DNA of 64,000 nucleotides from NCBI GenBank assembly GCA_963711005.1, contig CAVQCJ010000002.1, forward strand, positions 1,550,001 through 1,614,000. The letters are read 5' to 3'. This document shows, piece after piece, positions 34,925-44,793 of this stretch (the stretch's first letter is position 1; every line of letters begins with the position of its first letter). The stretch comes from CAVQCJ01 sp963711005. Lineage in GTDB: Bacteria > Actinomycetota > Actinomycetes > Prado026. The notes below the pieces were generated by a model, which did not search any database, was not told where the DNA came from, and was given only the letters and a program-made list of their open reading frames with translations. The translations under genes and the position numbers were made by a program.

Positions 34925-35544
34925 CTCTCATGCCCTCCAACGTCTCCTCCGTCGTCCGCCAGTACTGGGCGTCGCTGCGTGTGCTCCTCGTCCTGACCGT
35001 CCTGCTCGGGGTGCTGTACCCCCTGGTCGTCACGGCCGTCGGGCAGCTGCTTCTGCGCAGCCAGGCGAACGGCTCGCTGGTCTCGGCCGGCGGGCACACC
35101 GTCGGGTCCAGTCTGCTCGGCCAGAACTTCACCGACGACAAGGGCAACCCGCTCCCGCAGTGGTTCCAGCCCCGGCCGTCCGCAGCGGGCGCGAACGGGT
35201 ACGACCCGACGTCGTCGTCGGCCTCGAACCTCGGACCGAACAACTCCGACCTGCTCAAGGCCGTGCAGGACCGGCGCGCTGCGGCCGCCGCGCTGGACGG
35301 GGTCGCCACGTCGAGCGTCCCGCCCGACGCCGTGACCGCGTCCGGCTCGGGGCTGGACCCGGACATCAGCCCGGCGTACGCGTACGAGCAGGTCGACCGG
35401 GTCGCCAAGGCCCGCGGGCTGGACCGCGCGCAGGTGCACGCGCTGGTCGCCTCGCACATCCACGGGCGCGACCTCGGGTTCCTCGGCGAGCCGACGGTCA
35501 ACGTGCTCGAGCTCAACCTCGCCCTGCAGCAGCTCGGCGGATAG
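34921..35544 (+). CDS. kdpC: KdpC, potassium-transporting ATPase subunit
   Basis: A 207-aa single-pass subunit. One N-terminal helix (about 15-38; LRVLLVLTVLLGVLYPLVVTA) is followed by the external domain with SSLLGQNFTDDKGNPLPQWF-type start, GYDPTSSSASNLGPN and the C-terminal VNVLELNLALQQ. The GTG at 34921 overlaps the kdpB stop; ATG 34930 is an alternative. It is the only one of kdpA, B, C and D without a frame break. Confidence 0.94.
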
Positions 35545-35569
35545 GACGGTCAGGGCGGAGACTGCCGAC

Positions 35570-38099
35570 ATGGGACGCGGACGGTTGCGGATCTACCTCG
35601 GGGCGGCCCCCGGGGTGGGGAAGACGTACGCCATGCTCGGCGAGGGGCACCGCCGGAACGAGCGCGGCACCGATGTCGTCGTTGCGTTCGTCGAGGACCA
35701 CGGCCGGTCGCTCACCCGCGCGATGGCGGACGGTCTCGAGATGGTGCCGCGGCGCCAGGTCGCCTACCGGGGCGGCACGTTCCCGGAGATGGACATCGAC
35801 GCCGTGCTCGCCCGGCACCCGAAGGTCGCGCTGGTCGACGAGCTCGCGCACACCAACGTCCCGGGGTCCCGGAACGAGAAGCGCTGGCAGGACGTGGCCG
35901 AGCTGCTCGACGCCGGGATCGACGTGATCTCCACCGTCAACGTCCAGCACCTGGAGTCCCTCAACGACGTCGTCGAGAAGATCACCGGCGTACCGCAGCG
36001 CGAGACCGTGCCCGACTGGGTGGTCCGCGCCGCCGACCAGGTCGAAGCTGGTGGACATGTCGCCGGAGGCCCTGCGGCGCCGGATGGCGCACGGCAACGT
36101 GTACCCGCCGGAGCGGATCGACGCCGCGCTCTCGCGGTACTTCCGGGTCGGCAACCTGACGGCGCTGCGCGAGCTCGCCCTGCTCTGGCTCGCCGACAAG
36201 GTCGAGGAGGGGCTGCAGAAGTACCGCGCCGAGCACGAGATCACCGGGACCTGGGAGACCCGCGAGCGGGTCGTCGTCGCGCTGACCGGCGGGCTGGAGG
36301 GCGAGACGCTGCTGCGGCGGGGGGCGCGGATCGCGGCGCGGGCGGTCGGCGGCGAGCTCCTCGCCGTGCACGTGGCTCGCTCCGACGGGCTGACCGGGGC
36401 GAACCCGGCCGAGCTGGCCGTGCAGCGCCGGCTGGTCGAGTCGCTGGGCGGCACGTACCACCAGGTCGTCGGGGACGACGTCACCGGCGCGCTGCTGGAG
36501 TTCGCCCGGGCCGAGAACGCTACCCAGCTCGTGCTCGGGGCCAGCCGGCGGTCCTGGTTCGGGCGGATCTTCGGCCCCGGGATCGGCGCCCGGGTGGTGC
36601 GCGAGTCCGGCGACATCGACGTGCACATCGTCACGCACTCCGCCGCCGGGACCGGTCGCGGTCTGCCGTCCATCGGCAGCGGGATCACCGCCCGCCGGCG
36701 GATGCAGGGGTTCGGGCTGGCTGCGGTGCTGCTGCCCCTGCTCACGCTGCTGCTTGTGCAGAGCCGGGTCGGGCTGAACCTGGTCAGCGACGTCCTGGTG
36801 TTCCTGCTCGCGGTCGTTCTCGTCGCGCTCGTCGGCGGGTTCTGGCCGGCCCTCGCGGCGGCGGTCGTCGGCTCGCTCCTGCTCAACTACTACTTCGTCC
36901 CACCGGTGCACACGTTCACGATCAACGAGCGCAACAACGTGCTCGCGCTGGTGGTGTTCGTCGCCGTGGCCGTCCTGGTAAGCGCGGTCGTCGACCGCGC
37001 CGCCCGCCGGACCCGGCAGGCGGCCCGCGCGGCCGCGGAGTCCGAGCTGCTGAGCACGACGGCCGGCAGCGTGCTCCGCGGCGAGGGCTCGTTGAACGCA
37101 CTGCTGGAGCGGGTGCGCGAGGCGTTCGCGATGGAGTCGGTGACCTTGCTCGAGCGGACGGACCCGGGGGTCGCCGGCGCCGGGAGCTGGCAGGTGGTGG
37201 CGTACGTGGGAGCGCGCCCGTGCACGAGGCCGGCCGAGGGCGAGACCGAGGTCCCCGCGGGTGAGCTGCTCTCCCTGGTCCTGGCCGGACGGCCGCTGCC
37301 GGCGGAGGACCGCCGGGTGCTCGGCGCGTTCGCCGCCCAGGCTGCCGTGGCGCTGGAGCAGACCCGGCTGACCGAGGCGGCGGCCACCGCCGCGCCGCTG
37401 GCCGCGGCCGGCCGGCTGCGTACGGCCCTGCTGGCGGCCGTCGGGCACGACCTGCGTACGCCGCTGGCCGCGGCGAAGGCCGCCGTGACCAGCCTGCGCG
37501 GCGAGGACGTGGAGTGGTCGCCGGCGGAACGGGCCGAGCTGCTCGCCACCGCGGACTCCGCGCTGGACCGGCTGGCGCGGCTGGTCGACGACCTGCTGGA
37601 CCTGTCCCGGCTGCAGTCCGGCGCGCTCGACGTCGTGACCCGCCGGTTCGGCCTCGACGACGTGGTCGCGCTGGCGCTGGACGAGCTCGGCGACGAGGGC
37701 CGGTCGGTACGCGTCGACGTCCCGCCCGAGCTGCCGGAGGTGGTCGCCGACCCGGCGCTCGTGCAGCGGATCGTGGCGAACCTCGTGGCCAACGCCGTCC
37801 GGCACGCACCCGCGCAGGAGCCGCCGTTGCTGACGGCCAGCGCGCTGGGAGACGTGCTGGAGCTGCGCGTGGTCGACCGCGGGCCGGGGATCCCGACCGA
37901 CGACCGGGAACGGGTCTTCGCCCCGTTCCAGCGGCTCGGCGACGCGGACAACACGAACGGGGTCGGGCTGGGGCTGGCCCTGTCGCGAGGCCTGGCCGAG
38001 TCGATGGGCGGCTCGATCGTCCCCGAGGACACCCCGGGCGGCGGTCTCACGATGGTGGTGACCCTCCCCACCGCCCCGACGAAACCTACGGTTGAGTAG
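35570..38099 (+). CDS. kdpD: KdpD, turgor/K+ sensor histidine kinase (frameshifted near 36045)
   Basis: About 843 aa when repaired. Order: KdpD domain with Walker A GAAPGVGKTYAML and VALVDELAHTNVPGS, a Usp-like domain (LVLGASRRSWFGR), four helices (DUF4118; LNYYFVPPVHTF), GAF, HisKA (VGHDLRTPLAAAKAAV) and HATPase (NLVANAVRHAP, DRGPGIP, GVGLGLALSRGL). The frame changes in RAADQVE: an extra A at about 36045-36046 (GTCGAAGCTG for GTCGAGCTG); length is 3n+1. No kdpE follows; the next genes are convergent. The last codons (KPTVE) and stop lie in palindromic repeat copy B. Confidence 0.9.
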
Positions 38100-38133
38100 G
38101 CGAGCTCCGCTGCGCTACTCCACCGCAGGTTTC
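38082..38133. repeat. palindromic repeat copy B, shared by two convergent genes
   Basis: GAAACCTACGGTTGAGTAG and, on the other strand, GAAACCTGCGGTGGAGTAG face each other around GCGAGCTCCGCTGCG. Reading right, the arm gives KPTVE-stop for kdpD; reading left, the other arm gives KPAVE-stop for the kinase. So one palindrome provides both C-termini, both stop codons and a bidirectional terminator. Confidence 0.82.
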
Positions 38134-39629
38134 GCGGTGACCAGGGGCAGGTCGGCGGGGGCGGACGGGATGCGGAGGCTGAACGTCGCGCCCTGGCCGG
38201 GTGCGGTCTGCACCGTCAGGGCGCCGGAGTGCGCCGCCACCAGCGCCGCCGCGATCGACAGGCCGAGGCCGGTCCCGCCGCTGGCCCTGGCCCGGGACGA
38301 GTCCGCACGGTAGAACCGTTCGAACACGTGCGCCGCGTCCTCGGAGGACATCCCCGGACCGCGGTCGGCCACGTCCAGCTCGCCGAACCCGCCGTCGGTA
38401 CGCACCGAGATCGTGATCGGAGTCCCCGGCGGGGTGTGTGTCAGCGCGTTGCTCATCAGGTTGCCCACGACCTGGCGCAGCCGGGTCCCGTCGCCCAGGA
38501 CGACCGGCGGCGGACCGTCGTCGGCGACGACGAGCTCGACCGGCCGGTCCGGCTCGAGCGCCCGCGCGTCCTGGACGGCCTCGCCGGCGATCGTCAGCAG
38601 GTCGACCGGCGCGAGGTCCAGCGGGCGCTGCTGGTCCAGGCGAGCCAGCATCAGCAGGTCCTCGACCAGCAGGCCCATCCGGGTCGCCTGGTCCTCGATG
38701 CGGCGCATGATCCGGGAGATGTCGGCCGGGTCCGGCACCGCGCCCTGCCGGTACAGCTCGGCGAAGCCGCGGATCGACGTGAGCGGGGTACGCAGCTCGT
38801 GGCTGGCGTCGGCGACGAACCGCCGCATCCGCTCCTCCGAGACCTTCGCCTCGGCCTCGGACTCCTCGCGGGCGCGGAACGCCGCCTCGATCCGGGTGAG
38901 CATCGTGTTGAACGCGCGCGAGAGCCGGCCGACCTCGGTGGACGGGTCGAGCTCGGGCACCCGGCGGGTCAGGTCGCCGGCGGCGATGTCGTCGGCCGCC
39001 TGCTCGACCTCGGCCAGCGGCCGCAGGCTGCGGCGCACCAGCGCGTACCCCAGCCCCCCGAGCAGCAGGACCACGACCAGCCCGCCCACGATCTCGATGA
39101 GCACCAGCTGGCCCAGAGTGTGGTTCACCGGATCCAGCGAGACGGCGATGAACGCCACCGTGTTGGCGGCACCGATGAACCCGACGACTCGCCAGCTGGG
39201 GCCGCCGCCTGAAGACGCGACGCTGAACGGGTGACCGTCGAGAGCCTTGACCTGTTGTTCGGTCATCGTCGGGTACGCGGGCGTGTAGTGACCGCTCTCG
39301 TCAGTCGACGAGCACGACCAGGAACCGGAAGAGTTGACTACCTCGAAGGCGTAGACGGTCGGCGGAGCCGGGCCGTCCGTGTTGGGGAGGCAGTCGGCGC
39401 TGGAAAGCTGAGACAGGTTGTTGAGCCCACCCCTGGGCAGCGGGATCCCCTTCTCCGCGGCGGCGACCAGGTTGTTGTCGACCTGGCCGGTCAGGTACGA
39501 CCGCATCGACGTCCAGGCAGCGAAGCCGGTAACGGCGAGGCCGAGGACCAGGAGGCCGATCAGCAGCGCCACGAGCTTGATCCGCAGCGGCGTCCGGGCG
39601 GCCAGCCCCGCGGCGCGCGACGAGCTCAT
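38115..39629 (-). CDS. sensor histidine kinase, PhoR-like partner of the PhoP-like regulator
   Basis: A 504-aa kinase: transmembrane helix 1 (about 17-39), external sensor (40-170) with three cysteines (SADCLPN and SWSCSS) and a low-complexity centre, helix 2 (about 174-198), HAMP, HisKA with FVADASHELRTPLTSIRGF (His277), and HATPase with NLMSNALTHTP, DRGPGM and GTGLGLSIAAAL. The start overlaps the regulator stop (ATGA). It is of the mycobacterial PhoR/TrcS group. Its C-terminus KPAVE is encoded by repeat copy B. Confidence 0.92.
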   Translation of the reverse strand: MSSSRAAGLAARTPLRIKLVALLIGLLVLGLAVTGFAAWTSMRSYLTGQVDNNLVAAAEKGIPLPRGGLNNLSQLSSADCLPNTDGPAPPTVYAFEVVNSSGSWSCSSTDESGHYTPAYPTMTEQQVKALDGHPFSVASSGGGPSWRVVGFIGAANTVAFIAVSLDPVNHTLGQLVLIEIVGGLVVVLLLGGLGYALVRRSLRPLAEVEQAADDIAAGDLTRRVPELDPSTEVGRLSRAFNTMLTRIEAAFRAREESEAEAKVSEERMRRFVADASHELRTPLTSIRGFAELYRQGAVPDPADISRIMRRIEDQATRMGLLVEDLLMLARLDQQRPLDLAPVDLLTIAGEAVQDARALEPDRPVELVVADDGPPPVVLGDGTRLRQVVGNLMSNALTHTPPGTPITISVRTDGGFGELDVADRGPGMSSEDAAHVFERFYRADSSRARASGGTGLGLSIAAALVAAHSGALTVQTAPGQGATFSLRIPSAPADLPLVTAKPAVE

Positions 39630-40330
39630 ACCGAGCTCGGGACCCGCAGCACGTACCCCACGCCACGCAGCGTGTGCAGGAGCCGCGGTTCGGTCGTGTC
39701 CAGCTTGCGGCGCAGGTAGGACACGTACGCCTCGACCACGTTCGCCTCGCCGGCGAAGTCGTAGTTCCAGACGTGGTCGAGGATCTGGGCCTTGGACAGC
39801 ACCCGGCGCGGGTTGCTCATGAAGTAGCGGAGCAGCTTGAACTCGGTCGGCGACAGCTGCACCGGCTTGCCGGCCTTCCAGACCTCGTGCGTGTCGTCGT
39901 CCAGCTCGATGTCGGCGAACGTCAGCCGGCTGCTCGTGGCGATCTCGCCCCCGTTGGCGCGCCGCAGGATGGCGCCGATCCGGGCCAGCACCTCGCTGAG
40001 CGAGAAGGGCTTGGTCACGTAGTCGTCGGCGCCGGTGGTCAGGCCGCGGATCTTGTCCTCGGTGGCGTCCCGTGCGGTCAGGAACAGCACCGGGACCCGG
40101 TGGCCCTCCCCGCGCAGCTTGGTCAGGACGGAGAAGCCGTCCATCCCGGGCATCATGACGTCGAGCAGCACCAGGTCGGGGCGGAAAGTCTTCGCGAGCT
40201 CGAGCGCCTCTTTGCCGTTGCCGGCGGAGCTGACGTCGTACCCGGCGAACCGGAGGCTCGCGGAGAGGAGCTCGACGATGTCGGGCTCGTCGTCCACGAC
40301 GAGAAGGCGCACCGCGCCGGGATCGGCCAT
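39626..40330 (-). CDS. OmpR-family response regulator, mycobacterial PhoP-like
   Basis: A 234-aa regulator. Receiver: VVDDEPDIVELL, phospho-acceptor Asp57 in LVLLDVMMPGMDGF, YVTKPFS. DNA-binding domain: LTFADIELDDDTHEVWKAG, LSPTEFKLLRYFM, WNYDFAGEANVVEAYVSYLRRKLD, LLHTLRGVGYVLR. These segments resemble Mycobacterium PhoP closely from memory, more than KdpE. The ATG at 40330 sits only six bases from a TAGGGT -10 candidate (40342-40337), predicting a leaderless transcript. CTCAG repeats lie upstream. Divergent from the ABC export island, which it probably controls. Confidence 0.92.
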   Translation of the reverse strand: MADPGAVRLLVVDDEPDIVELLSASLRFAGYDVSSAGNGKEALELAKTFRPDLVLLDVMMPGMDGFSVLTKLRGEGHRVPVLFLTARDATEDKIRGLTTGADDYVTKPFSLSEVLARIGAILRRANGGEIATSSRLTFADIELDDDTHEVWKAGKPVQLSPTEFKLLRYFMSNPRRVLSKAQILDHVWNYDFAGEANVVEAYVSYLRRKLDTTEPRLLHTLRGVGYVLRVPSSV

Positions 40331-40336
40331 GCGACG

Positions 40337-40390
40337 ACCCTAGGAGCGGAGGCTGTCCGCCGTCTGCACACTCTCTGAGAAATCCCTGAG
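40337..40390 (-). promoter_or_regulatory. regulator promoter with 11-bp-spaced CTCAG repeats
   Basis: On the minus strand CTCAG occurs at 40390-40386 and again at 40379-40375, 11 bp apart, followed 33 bp later by TAGGGT (40342-40337) as -10. The spacing is that of OmpR-family head-to-tail binding, so the PhoP-like regulator probably controls its own gene. Confidence 0.5.
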
Positions 40391-40445
40391 TACCGCCGGG
40401 CGGACGACGGGCCGATCGGAGGCGGTGACGGGCCGTGGCCAGGAT

Positions 40446-40461
40446 TCTCACCGAACTCTCA
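40446..40461 (+). promoter_or_regulatory. 11-bp-spaced TCTCA repeats before the ABC export island
   Basis: TCTCACCGAAC followed by TCTCAGGTT (repeats at 40446 and 40457) has the same core and spacing as the minus-strand pair at 40375-40390. It reads toward the adaptor gene at 40565. The shared pattern across a divergent region suggests one regulator for both transcripts. Confidence 0.5.
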
Positions 40462-40564
40462 GGTTGGGCTGGGTCTGCCCGCAGGTAGCCCCGCCACGGT
40501 GGCCTCAGCACGAGTCCGTGCGCGCCGCCGCGCGCCACGGCCATCCGGGGCGTGGAGGGGTGCG

Positions 40565-41848
40565 GTGGCAGAGGGTCCGGTGGCGCAGGAGTCCTCGGGA
40601 CGGTCTGCGGGACGCCGCAGGCGGGCCTGGAAGATCGTCGTCCCGATCGTCGTGGTGGTGCTGGCCGTCGCCGGCGCGAGCGTGTGGGCGATGACCCGTT
40701 CGCCCGCCGCCTCGACCGCGTCGAGCGTCACCTACCGCACCGTCACGGTGTCCACCGGCAACGTCCGGCAGTCCGTCACCGCCTCCGGCACCATCGAGCC
40801 GGCCGACACCGAGGACCTCAGCTTCTCCGCTGGAGGCGAGGTCACGGCGGTGTACGTCGCGGAGGGCCAGCAGGTCGCGAAGGGCCAGCGGCTGGCCACC
40901 CTCTCGTCCGCGTCGCTGGTCAGCCAGGTCGCGTCGGCGAAGGCTTCGCTCGCTTCCGCCAAGGCGCGGCTGGACTCCGACGAGACCGCCGGGGCGTCCT
41001 CGGCCCAGGTCGCCGCCGACTCGGCGTCGGTCAGCGTGGCCAGGGCCCAGGTCGTCGACGCGCAGACGGCCCTGGCCGGCGCGACGCTGACCTCGCCCAT
41101 CGCCGGCACGGTCACCGCGGTCAACGTGACGGTCGGCCGGCAGACCGGCAGCTCCGGCGGGTCCGGGAACAACGGCTCGAGCAACAACGGCTCGGCGAGC
41201 TCCTCGTCGGCGAGCTCGTCCACGTCGTCCGCGGACATCCAGGTGATCAGTACCGGTCACTACGTGGTGAACGCGACCGTCGACGCCACTGACGTGGCCA
41301 ACGTCGCGAAGGGCGACCAGGTGACGATCACCCCGACCGGCGCCACCACACCGGTCTTCGGCCTGGTGACCTCGGTCGGCATCGTCGCCTCGGCGAGCTC
41401 GGGCAGCGCGACGTTCCCGGTGGTGGTCGCCGTGACGGGCAGCCCGGCCGGCCTGTACGCGGGCTCCACGGCCAGCCTGGCGATCACCTACAAGCAGGTG
41501 AGCAACGTGCTCGTCGTGCCGACGCTCGCGGTGACGCGCAGCGGCGGGAAGTCGTCCGTCACCGTCGACAGGAACGGCACCCGGAGCCAGCAGGAGATCA
41601 CGACCGGGCTCAGCTCGGGCGGCTCGACCCAGGTGGTGGCGGGGCTGTCCGAGGGCGACACCGTCGTCGTCGCGGTCCGCACGTTCACCGGTGGCACCGG
41701 CGGCAACGGGACCGGAACCACCCGCGGCGGGTTCGGCGGGGGCAACGGCGGGTTCGGGGGCAACGGCGGGTTCGGCGGCGGCGGGTTCGGGGGCAACGGC
41801 GGCAGCGCGGTCAGCGGCGGCAACGCTGTCAATGGCGGCAACGGTTGA
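40565..41848 (+). CDS. HlyD/MacA-type adaptor protein 1
   Basis: A 427-aa membrane-fusion-type subunit: one N-terminal helix (about 22-44; WKIVVPIVVVVLAVAGA), then half-lipoyl segments (VRQSVTASGTIEPAD and VYVAEGQQVAKGQRLA), a short alpha hairpin (about 115-175), a Ser/Gly/Asn-rich loop (about 195-220) and beta-barrel domains (VVVAVTGSPAGLYAG). The last 55 residues are a low-complexity Gly/Phe/Asn tail (GGFGGGNGG repeats). The GTG at 40565 has GGAGGGG upstream. The stop overlaps the ATPase ATG (TGATG). It belongs to an ABC exporter as in MacA or YknX systems. Confidence 0.87.
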   Translation: MAEGPVAQESSGRSAGRRRRAWKIVVPIVVVVLAVAGASVWAMTRSPAASTASSVTYRTVTVSTGNVRQSVTASGTIEPADTEDLSFSAGGEVTAVYVAEGQQVAKGQRLATLSSASLVSQVASAKASLASAKARLDSDETAGASSAQVAADSASVSVARAQVVDAQTALAGATLTSPIAGTVTAVNVTVGRQTGSSGGSGNNGSSNNGSASSSSASSSTSSADIQVISTGHYVVNATVDATDVANVAKGDQVTITPTGATTPVFGLVTSVGIVASASSGSATFPVVVAVTGSPAGLYAGSTASLAITYKQVSNVLVVPTLAVTRSGGKSSVTVDRNGTRSQQEITTGLSSGGSTQVVAGLSEGDTVVVAVRTFTGGTGGNGTGTTRGGFGGGNGGFGGNGGFGGGGFGGNGGSAVSGGNAVNGGNG

Positions 41849-42570
41849 TGGCCGCGCCGACGACAGCCACCGTCCCGACCCCGCTGGCCGCCCCGGTCAT
41901 CGCGCTGGACGACGTCCGCAAGGTCTACCGCAGCGGCTCGCTCGAGGTGGCGGCGCTGCGCGGCGTCAGCCTGGACATCCGGACCGGCGAGTACGTCGCG
42001 GTGATGGGGCCGTCCGGCTCCGGCAAGTCGACCCTGATGCACATCGTCGGCTGCCTGGACGTCCCCACCGGCGGGTCGTACCACCTGGCCGGGGAGGACG
42101 TCGGCGGCATGTCCGAGGACGACCTGGCCGACGTGCGCAACCGTCGCATCGGGTTCGTGTTCCAGCAGTTCAACCTGCTGCCGTCGCTGTCCGCGCTGCG
42201 CAACGTCGAGCTGCCGCTGGCGTACGCGGGCGTTCAGCGGCACGAACGGCGCGAGCGCGCGGTCGCCGCCCTCGAGCGGGTCGACCTCGGCGACCGGGTG
42301 GAGCACCGCCCCGGCGAGCTGTCCGGCGGTCAGCAGCAGCGGGTCGCGGTGGCGCGTGCGCTGGTCACCGAACCGGACCTCATCCTCGCGGACGAGCCGA
42401 CCGGCAACCTCGACTCGGTGTCCACGACCGACATGCTGTCGCTGCTGCGCGAGCTGCACAGCGCCGGCCGCACGATCGTCCTGATCACGCACGAGGCGGA
42501 CGTCGCGGCGCAGGCTCGCCGGGTCGTCCGGCTCCGCGACGGTCAGGTCGTCGAGGACGTGGCGTCGTGA
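41848..42570 (+). CDS. MacB/LolD-type ABC transporter ATPase
   Basis: A 240-aa ATP-binding subunit: Walker A GPSGSGKSTLMH, Q-loop VFQQFNLLPSLSA, signature LSGGQQQRVAVARAL, Walker B LILADEPTGNLDS and H-loop LITHEADVA. The IGFVFQQFNLLP and ALERVDLGDRVEHRPGELSGGQ segments are typical of the LolD/MacB mechanotransmission class. Start and stop both overlap the neighbouring genes, so it is stoichiometrically coupled to adaptor 1 and the permease. Confidence 0.95.
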   Translation: MAAPTTATVPTPLAAPVIALDDVRKVYRSGSLEVAALRGVSLDIRTGEYVAVMGPSGSGKSTLMHIVGCLDVPTGGSYHLAGEDVGGMSEDDLADVRNRRIGFVFQQFNLLPSLSALRNVELPLAYAGVQRHERRERAVAALERVDLGDRVEHRPGELSGGQQQRVAVARALVTEPDLILADEPTGNLDSVSTTDMLSLLRELHSAGRTIVLITHEADVAAQARRVVRLRDGQVVEDVAS

Positions 42571-43799
42571 CCTGGCTCGACACGTTCCGGACCAGCCTGG
42601 ACGCGATGCGTACCCACCGGCTGCGGTCCGCGCTGACCGTGCTGGGCATCCTGATCGGGATCGCCGCGGTCATCCTCACGGTCGGGCTCGGGGTCGGCGC
42701 GCAGCAGCAGGTCACGGCGCAGGTCGAGGCGCTCGGGACGAACCTGCTGATCATCTCGCCGGGCAGCACGACGAGCAGCACCGGGCTGCGCGGCGGGTTC
42801 GGCACCGTGTCGACGCTGACGCAGGCCGACGCGCAGGCGCTCGGCTCGCCGGTCGTCGCGCCCGACATCGCCGCGGTCGCCCCCACCACGTCCAGCTCGG
42901 AGAGCCTCACCGCGGGCACCGACAACTGGACGACGACGGTCGTCGGCACCACGCCGTCGTGGCTGTCGGTGCGCTCACGCACGCTGCAGTACGGCGCGTT
43001 CTTCACCGCAGCCGACGACGCCGCCGCCGCCACCGACGTGGTGCTCGGCGCGACCACCGCGGAGGAGCTGTTCGGCTTCACCGACGTCGTCGGGCAGTCG
43101 GTGACCATCGGCGGCAAGCCGTTCACCGTCGTCGGCGTGCTGGCGGCCAACGGCTCGACCGGCAACGCGAACAACGACGACACCGCAGTGATCCCGATGA
43201 ACACCGCGCAGCAGCGGGTTTTCGGGGGGACCAGCCGTACCTCCGTGCAGACCGTGTACGTCCAGGCGCGCTCGCAGGCCACCTTGTCGGCGGCCTACCA
43301 GGAGGCGCAGGCCGAGCTGCTGGGGCTGCACGGGATCACCGACCCCACCTCCGCGGACTTCACGATCACGACGCAGGACTCGCTGGTCAGCACCGCCGCG
43401 TCGGTCTCCAAGACGCTGACGGTCCTGCTCGCGGGGATCGCCGCGATCTCGTTGCTGGTCGGTGGGATCGGGGTCATGAACATCATGCTGGTGTCGGTCA
43501 CCGAACGGATCCGCGAGATCGGGCTGCGCAAGGCGCTGGGTGCACGGCCGCGGCTGATCCGCCGGCAGTTCCTGCTGGAGGCGTCGCTGCTCGGCTTCGC
43601 CGGCGGGCTGCTCGGTGCCGCCGTCGGCATCGTCGGTGCCAAGGTCCTGCCGTCCTTCATCTCGAACCCGGTCGCGCTGTCGGTCCCGGCGATCGTCGGG
43701 TCGGTCACCGTCGCCCTGGCGATCGGGCTGCTGTTCGGGGTGTACCCGGCCAGCCGCGCGGCCCGGCTGGCACCCATCGACGCCTTGCGCAGCGAGTGA
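42567..43799 (+). CDS. MacB-type ABC permease
   Basis: A 410-aa permease with the MacB/FtsX layout: helix 1 (about 18-45; HRLRSALTVLGILIGIAAVILTVG), a large external MacB-PCD domain (about 46-285) and three C-terminal helices of the FtsX domain (VLLAGIAAISLLVGGIGVMNIML, REIGLRKALGARPRLIRRQF, LLFGVYPASRAARLAPIDALR). The GTG at 42567 overlaps the ATPase stop. MacB-type pumps move periplasmic or envelope substrates by mechanotransmission; in a single-membrane actinomycete the likely substrate is a peptide, lipoprotein or drug at the outer leaflet. Confidence 0.93.
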   Translation: MTWLDTFRTSLDAMRTHRLRSALTVLGILIGIAAVILTVGLGVGAQQQVTAQVEALGTNLLIISPGSTTSSTGLRGGFGTVSTLTQADAQALGSPVVAPDIAAVAPTTSSSESLTAGTDNWTTTVVGTTPSWLSVRSRTLQYGAFFTAADDAAAATDVVLGATTAEELFGFTDVVGQSVTIGGKPFTVVGVLAANGSTGNANNDDTAVIPMNTAQQRVFGGTSRTSVQTVYVQARSQATLSAAYQEAQAELLGLHGITDPTSADFTITTQDSLVSTAASVSKTLTVLLAGIAAISLLVGGIGVMNIMLVSVTERIREIGLRKALGARPRLIRRQFLLEASLLGFAGGLLGAAVGIVGAKVLPSFISNPVALSVPAIVGSVTVALAIGLLFGVYPASRAARLAPIDALRSE

Positions 43800-43836
43800 G
43801 ACACCGGCGATGACCAACAGATCTGGAGCGGAAGCC

Positions 43837-44793
43837 ATGGACGCCAGCACCCCCACCGACCTGCCGGTCCCGCGCGCGCGCCGAGCCGGGCGGGCCGCCG
43901 CCTTCGCGCTGGCACCGCTCGTCGTGGTGCTCGCCGCCTGTGGCAGCAGCGGTGGCTCCGGGGCCGCGGCGGCTGGGGGGCCATCGACAGCATCGTCGGC
44001 CCCGTCGGCCCCGTCGGCACAGCGCAGCGGTCAGGGCGGCGGCTTTGCCGGCGCGAGCTTCCCCGGCGCGTCTGGACTCATCGCGGCGGTCCAGCCCGGA
44101 CAGCTGCAGGTGCAGAGCTCGGACTCCCAGACCACCGTGACGTACACCAGCGCGACCCGGTTCGCCCGGACCGTGGCCGGCAAGGTCGCCGCCGGTCAGT
44201 GCGTGACGGTGACGGGCGCGCCGGTGCCCGGATCGAGTGGCACGCTCACCGCCACCTCGGTCCGGATCGAGGCGAAGGTGAACGGCGCGTGCCCGACGGT
44301 GACCGGGCGCGCCGGCGGATTCGGCGGCGGGCAGGGCGGCAACGGCGGGCAGGGTGGTCAGGGCGGTCAGGGGTTCCAGGGTGGCAGCGGAGCGCCGCGC
44401 CCCAGCGGCGCGCCGTCGGGCCAATTCCGCGACTTCGCTTTCGCGGCCGGCACCGTGAGCTCGGTGTCCGGCTCGACGGTAACCGTGCAGGGGGTGCTCC
44501 GGGAGGGGCGGCCGACCGCCAGCCCGTCGAGCACGCCGAGCACGCCGAGCACCATCACCGTGATGCTCGCGTCGACCACGACCGTCACCGAGACGGTGCC
44601 GGCGACCAAGGCGGCCGCGGTGGTCGGGGAGTGCGCGACGGCGATCGGCAAGGCGGACGACCGCGGCGACATCGCGGCGACGTCCATCACGATCACCAAG
44701 CCTGACGCGAACGGGTGCCGCGCCGGGTTCGGCGGGTTCGGACGGGGCGGCACCGGGACCGGCGCCCCCCCGGGAAGCGGGACGAGTGCGTAG
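43837..44793 (+). CDS. Gly-rich lipoprotein with DUF5666-like domains
   Basis: A 318-aa lipoprotein: a basic N-terminus, hydrophobic segment and lipobox LAAC (Cys35). Two small beta domains resembling DUF5666 (ASGLIAAVQPGQLQVQ ... VTVTGAPVPGSS; and TVSSVSGSTVTVQGVL ... VGECATAIG) are separated by a low-complexity GGFGGGQGGNGGQGGQ region and followed by a GFGGFGRGGTGTG tail. The ATG at 43837 has GGAG upstream; ATG 43810 is possible. It lies between the permease and adaptor 2 in the same operon. Role unknown; it may be a surface component or a cargo of the exporter. Confidence 0.8.
   Translation: MDASTPTDLPVPRARRAGRAAAFALAPLVVVLAACGSSGGSGAAAAGGPSTASSAPSAPSAQRSGQGGGFAGASFPGASGLIAAVQPGQLQVQSSDSQTTVTYTSATRFARTVAGKVAAGQCVTVTGAPVPGSSGTLTATSVRIEAKVNGACPTVTGRAGGFGGGQGGNGGQGGQGGQGFQGGSGAPRPSGAPSGQFRDFAFAAGTVSSVSGSTVTVQGVLREGRPTASPSSTPSTPSTITVMLASTTTVTETVPATKAAAVVGECATAIGKADDRGDIAATSITITKPDANGCRAGFGGFGRGGTGTGAPPGSGTSA

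Noticed and set aside
39626..40330. kdpE identity for the regulator near kdpD
   Set aside because: It is on the opposite strand, is coupled to its own kinase and resembles mycobacterial PhoP in its DNA-binding half.
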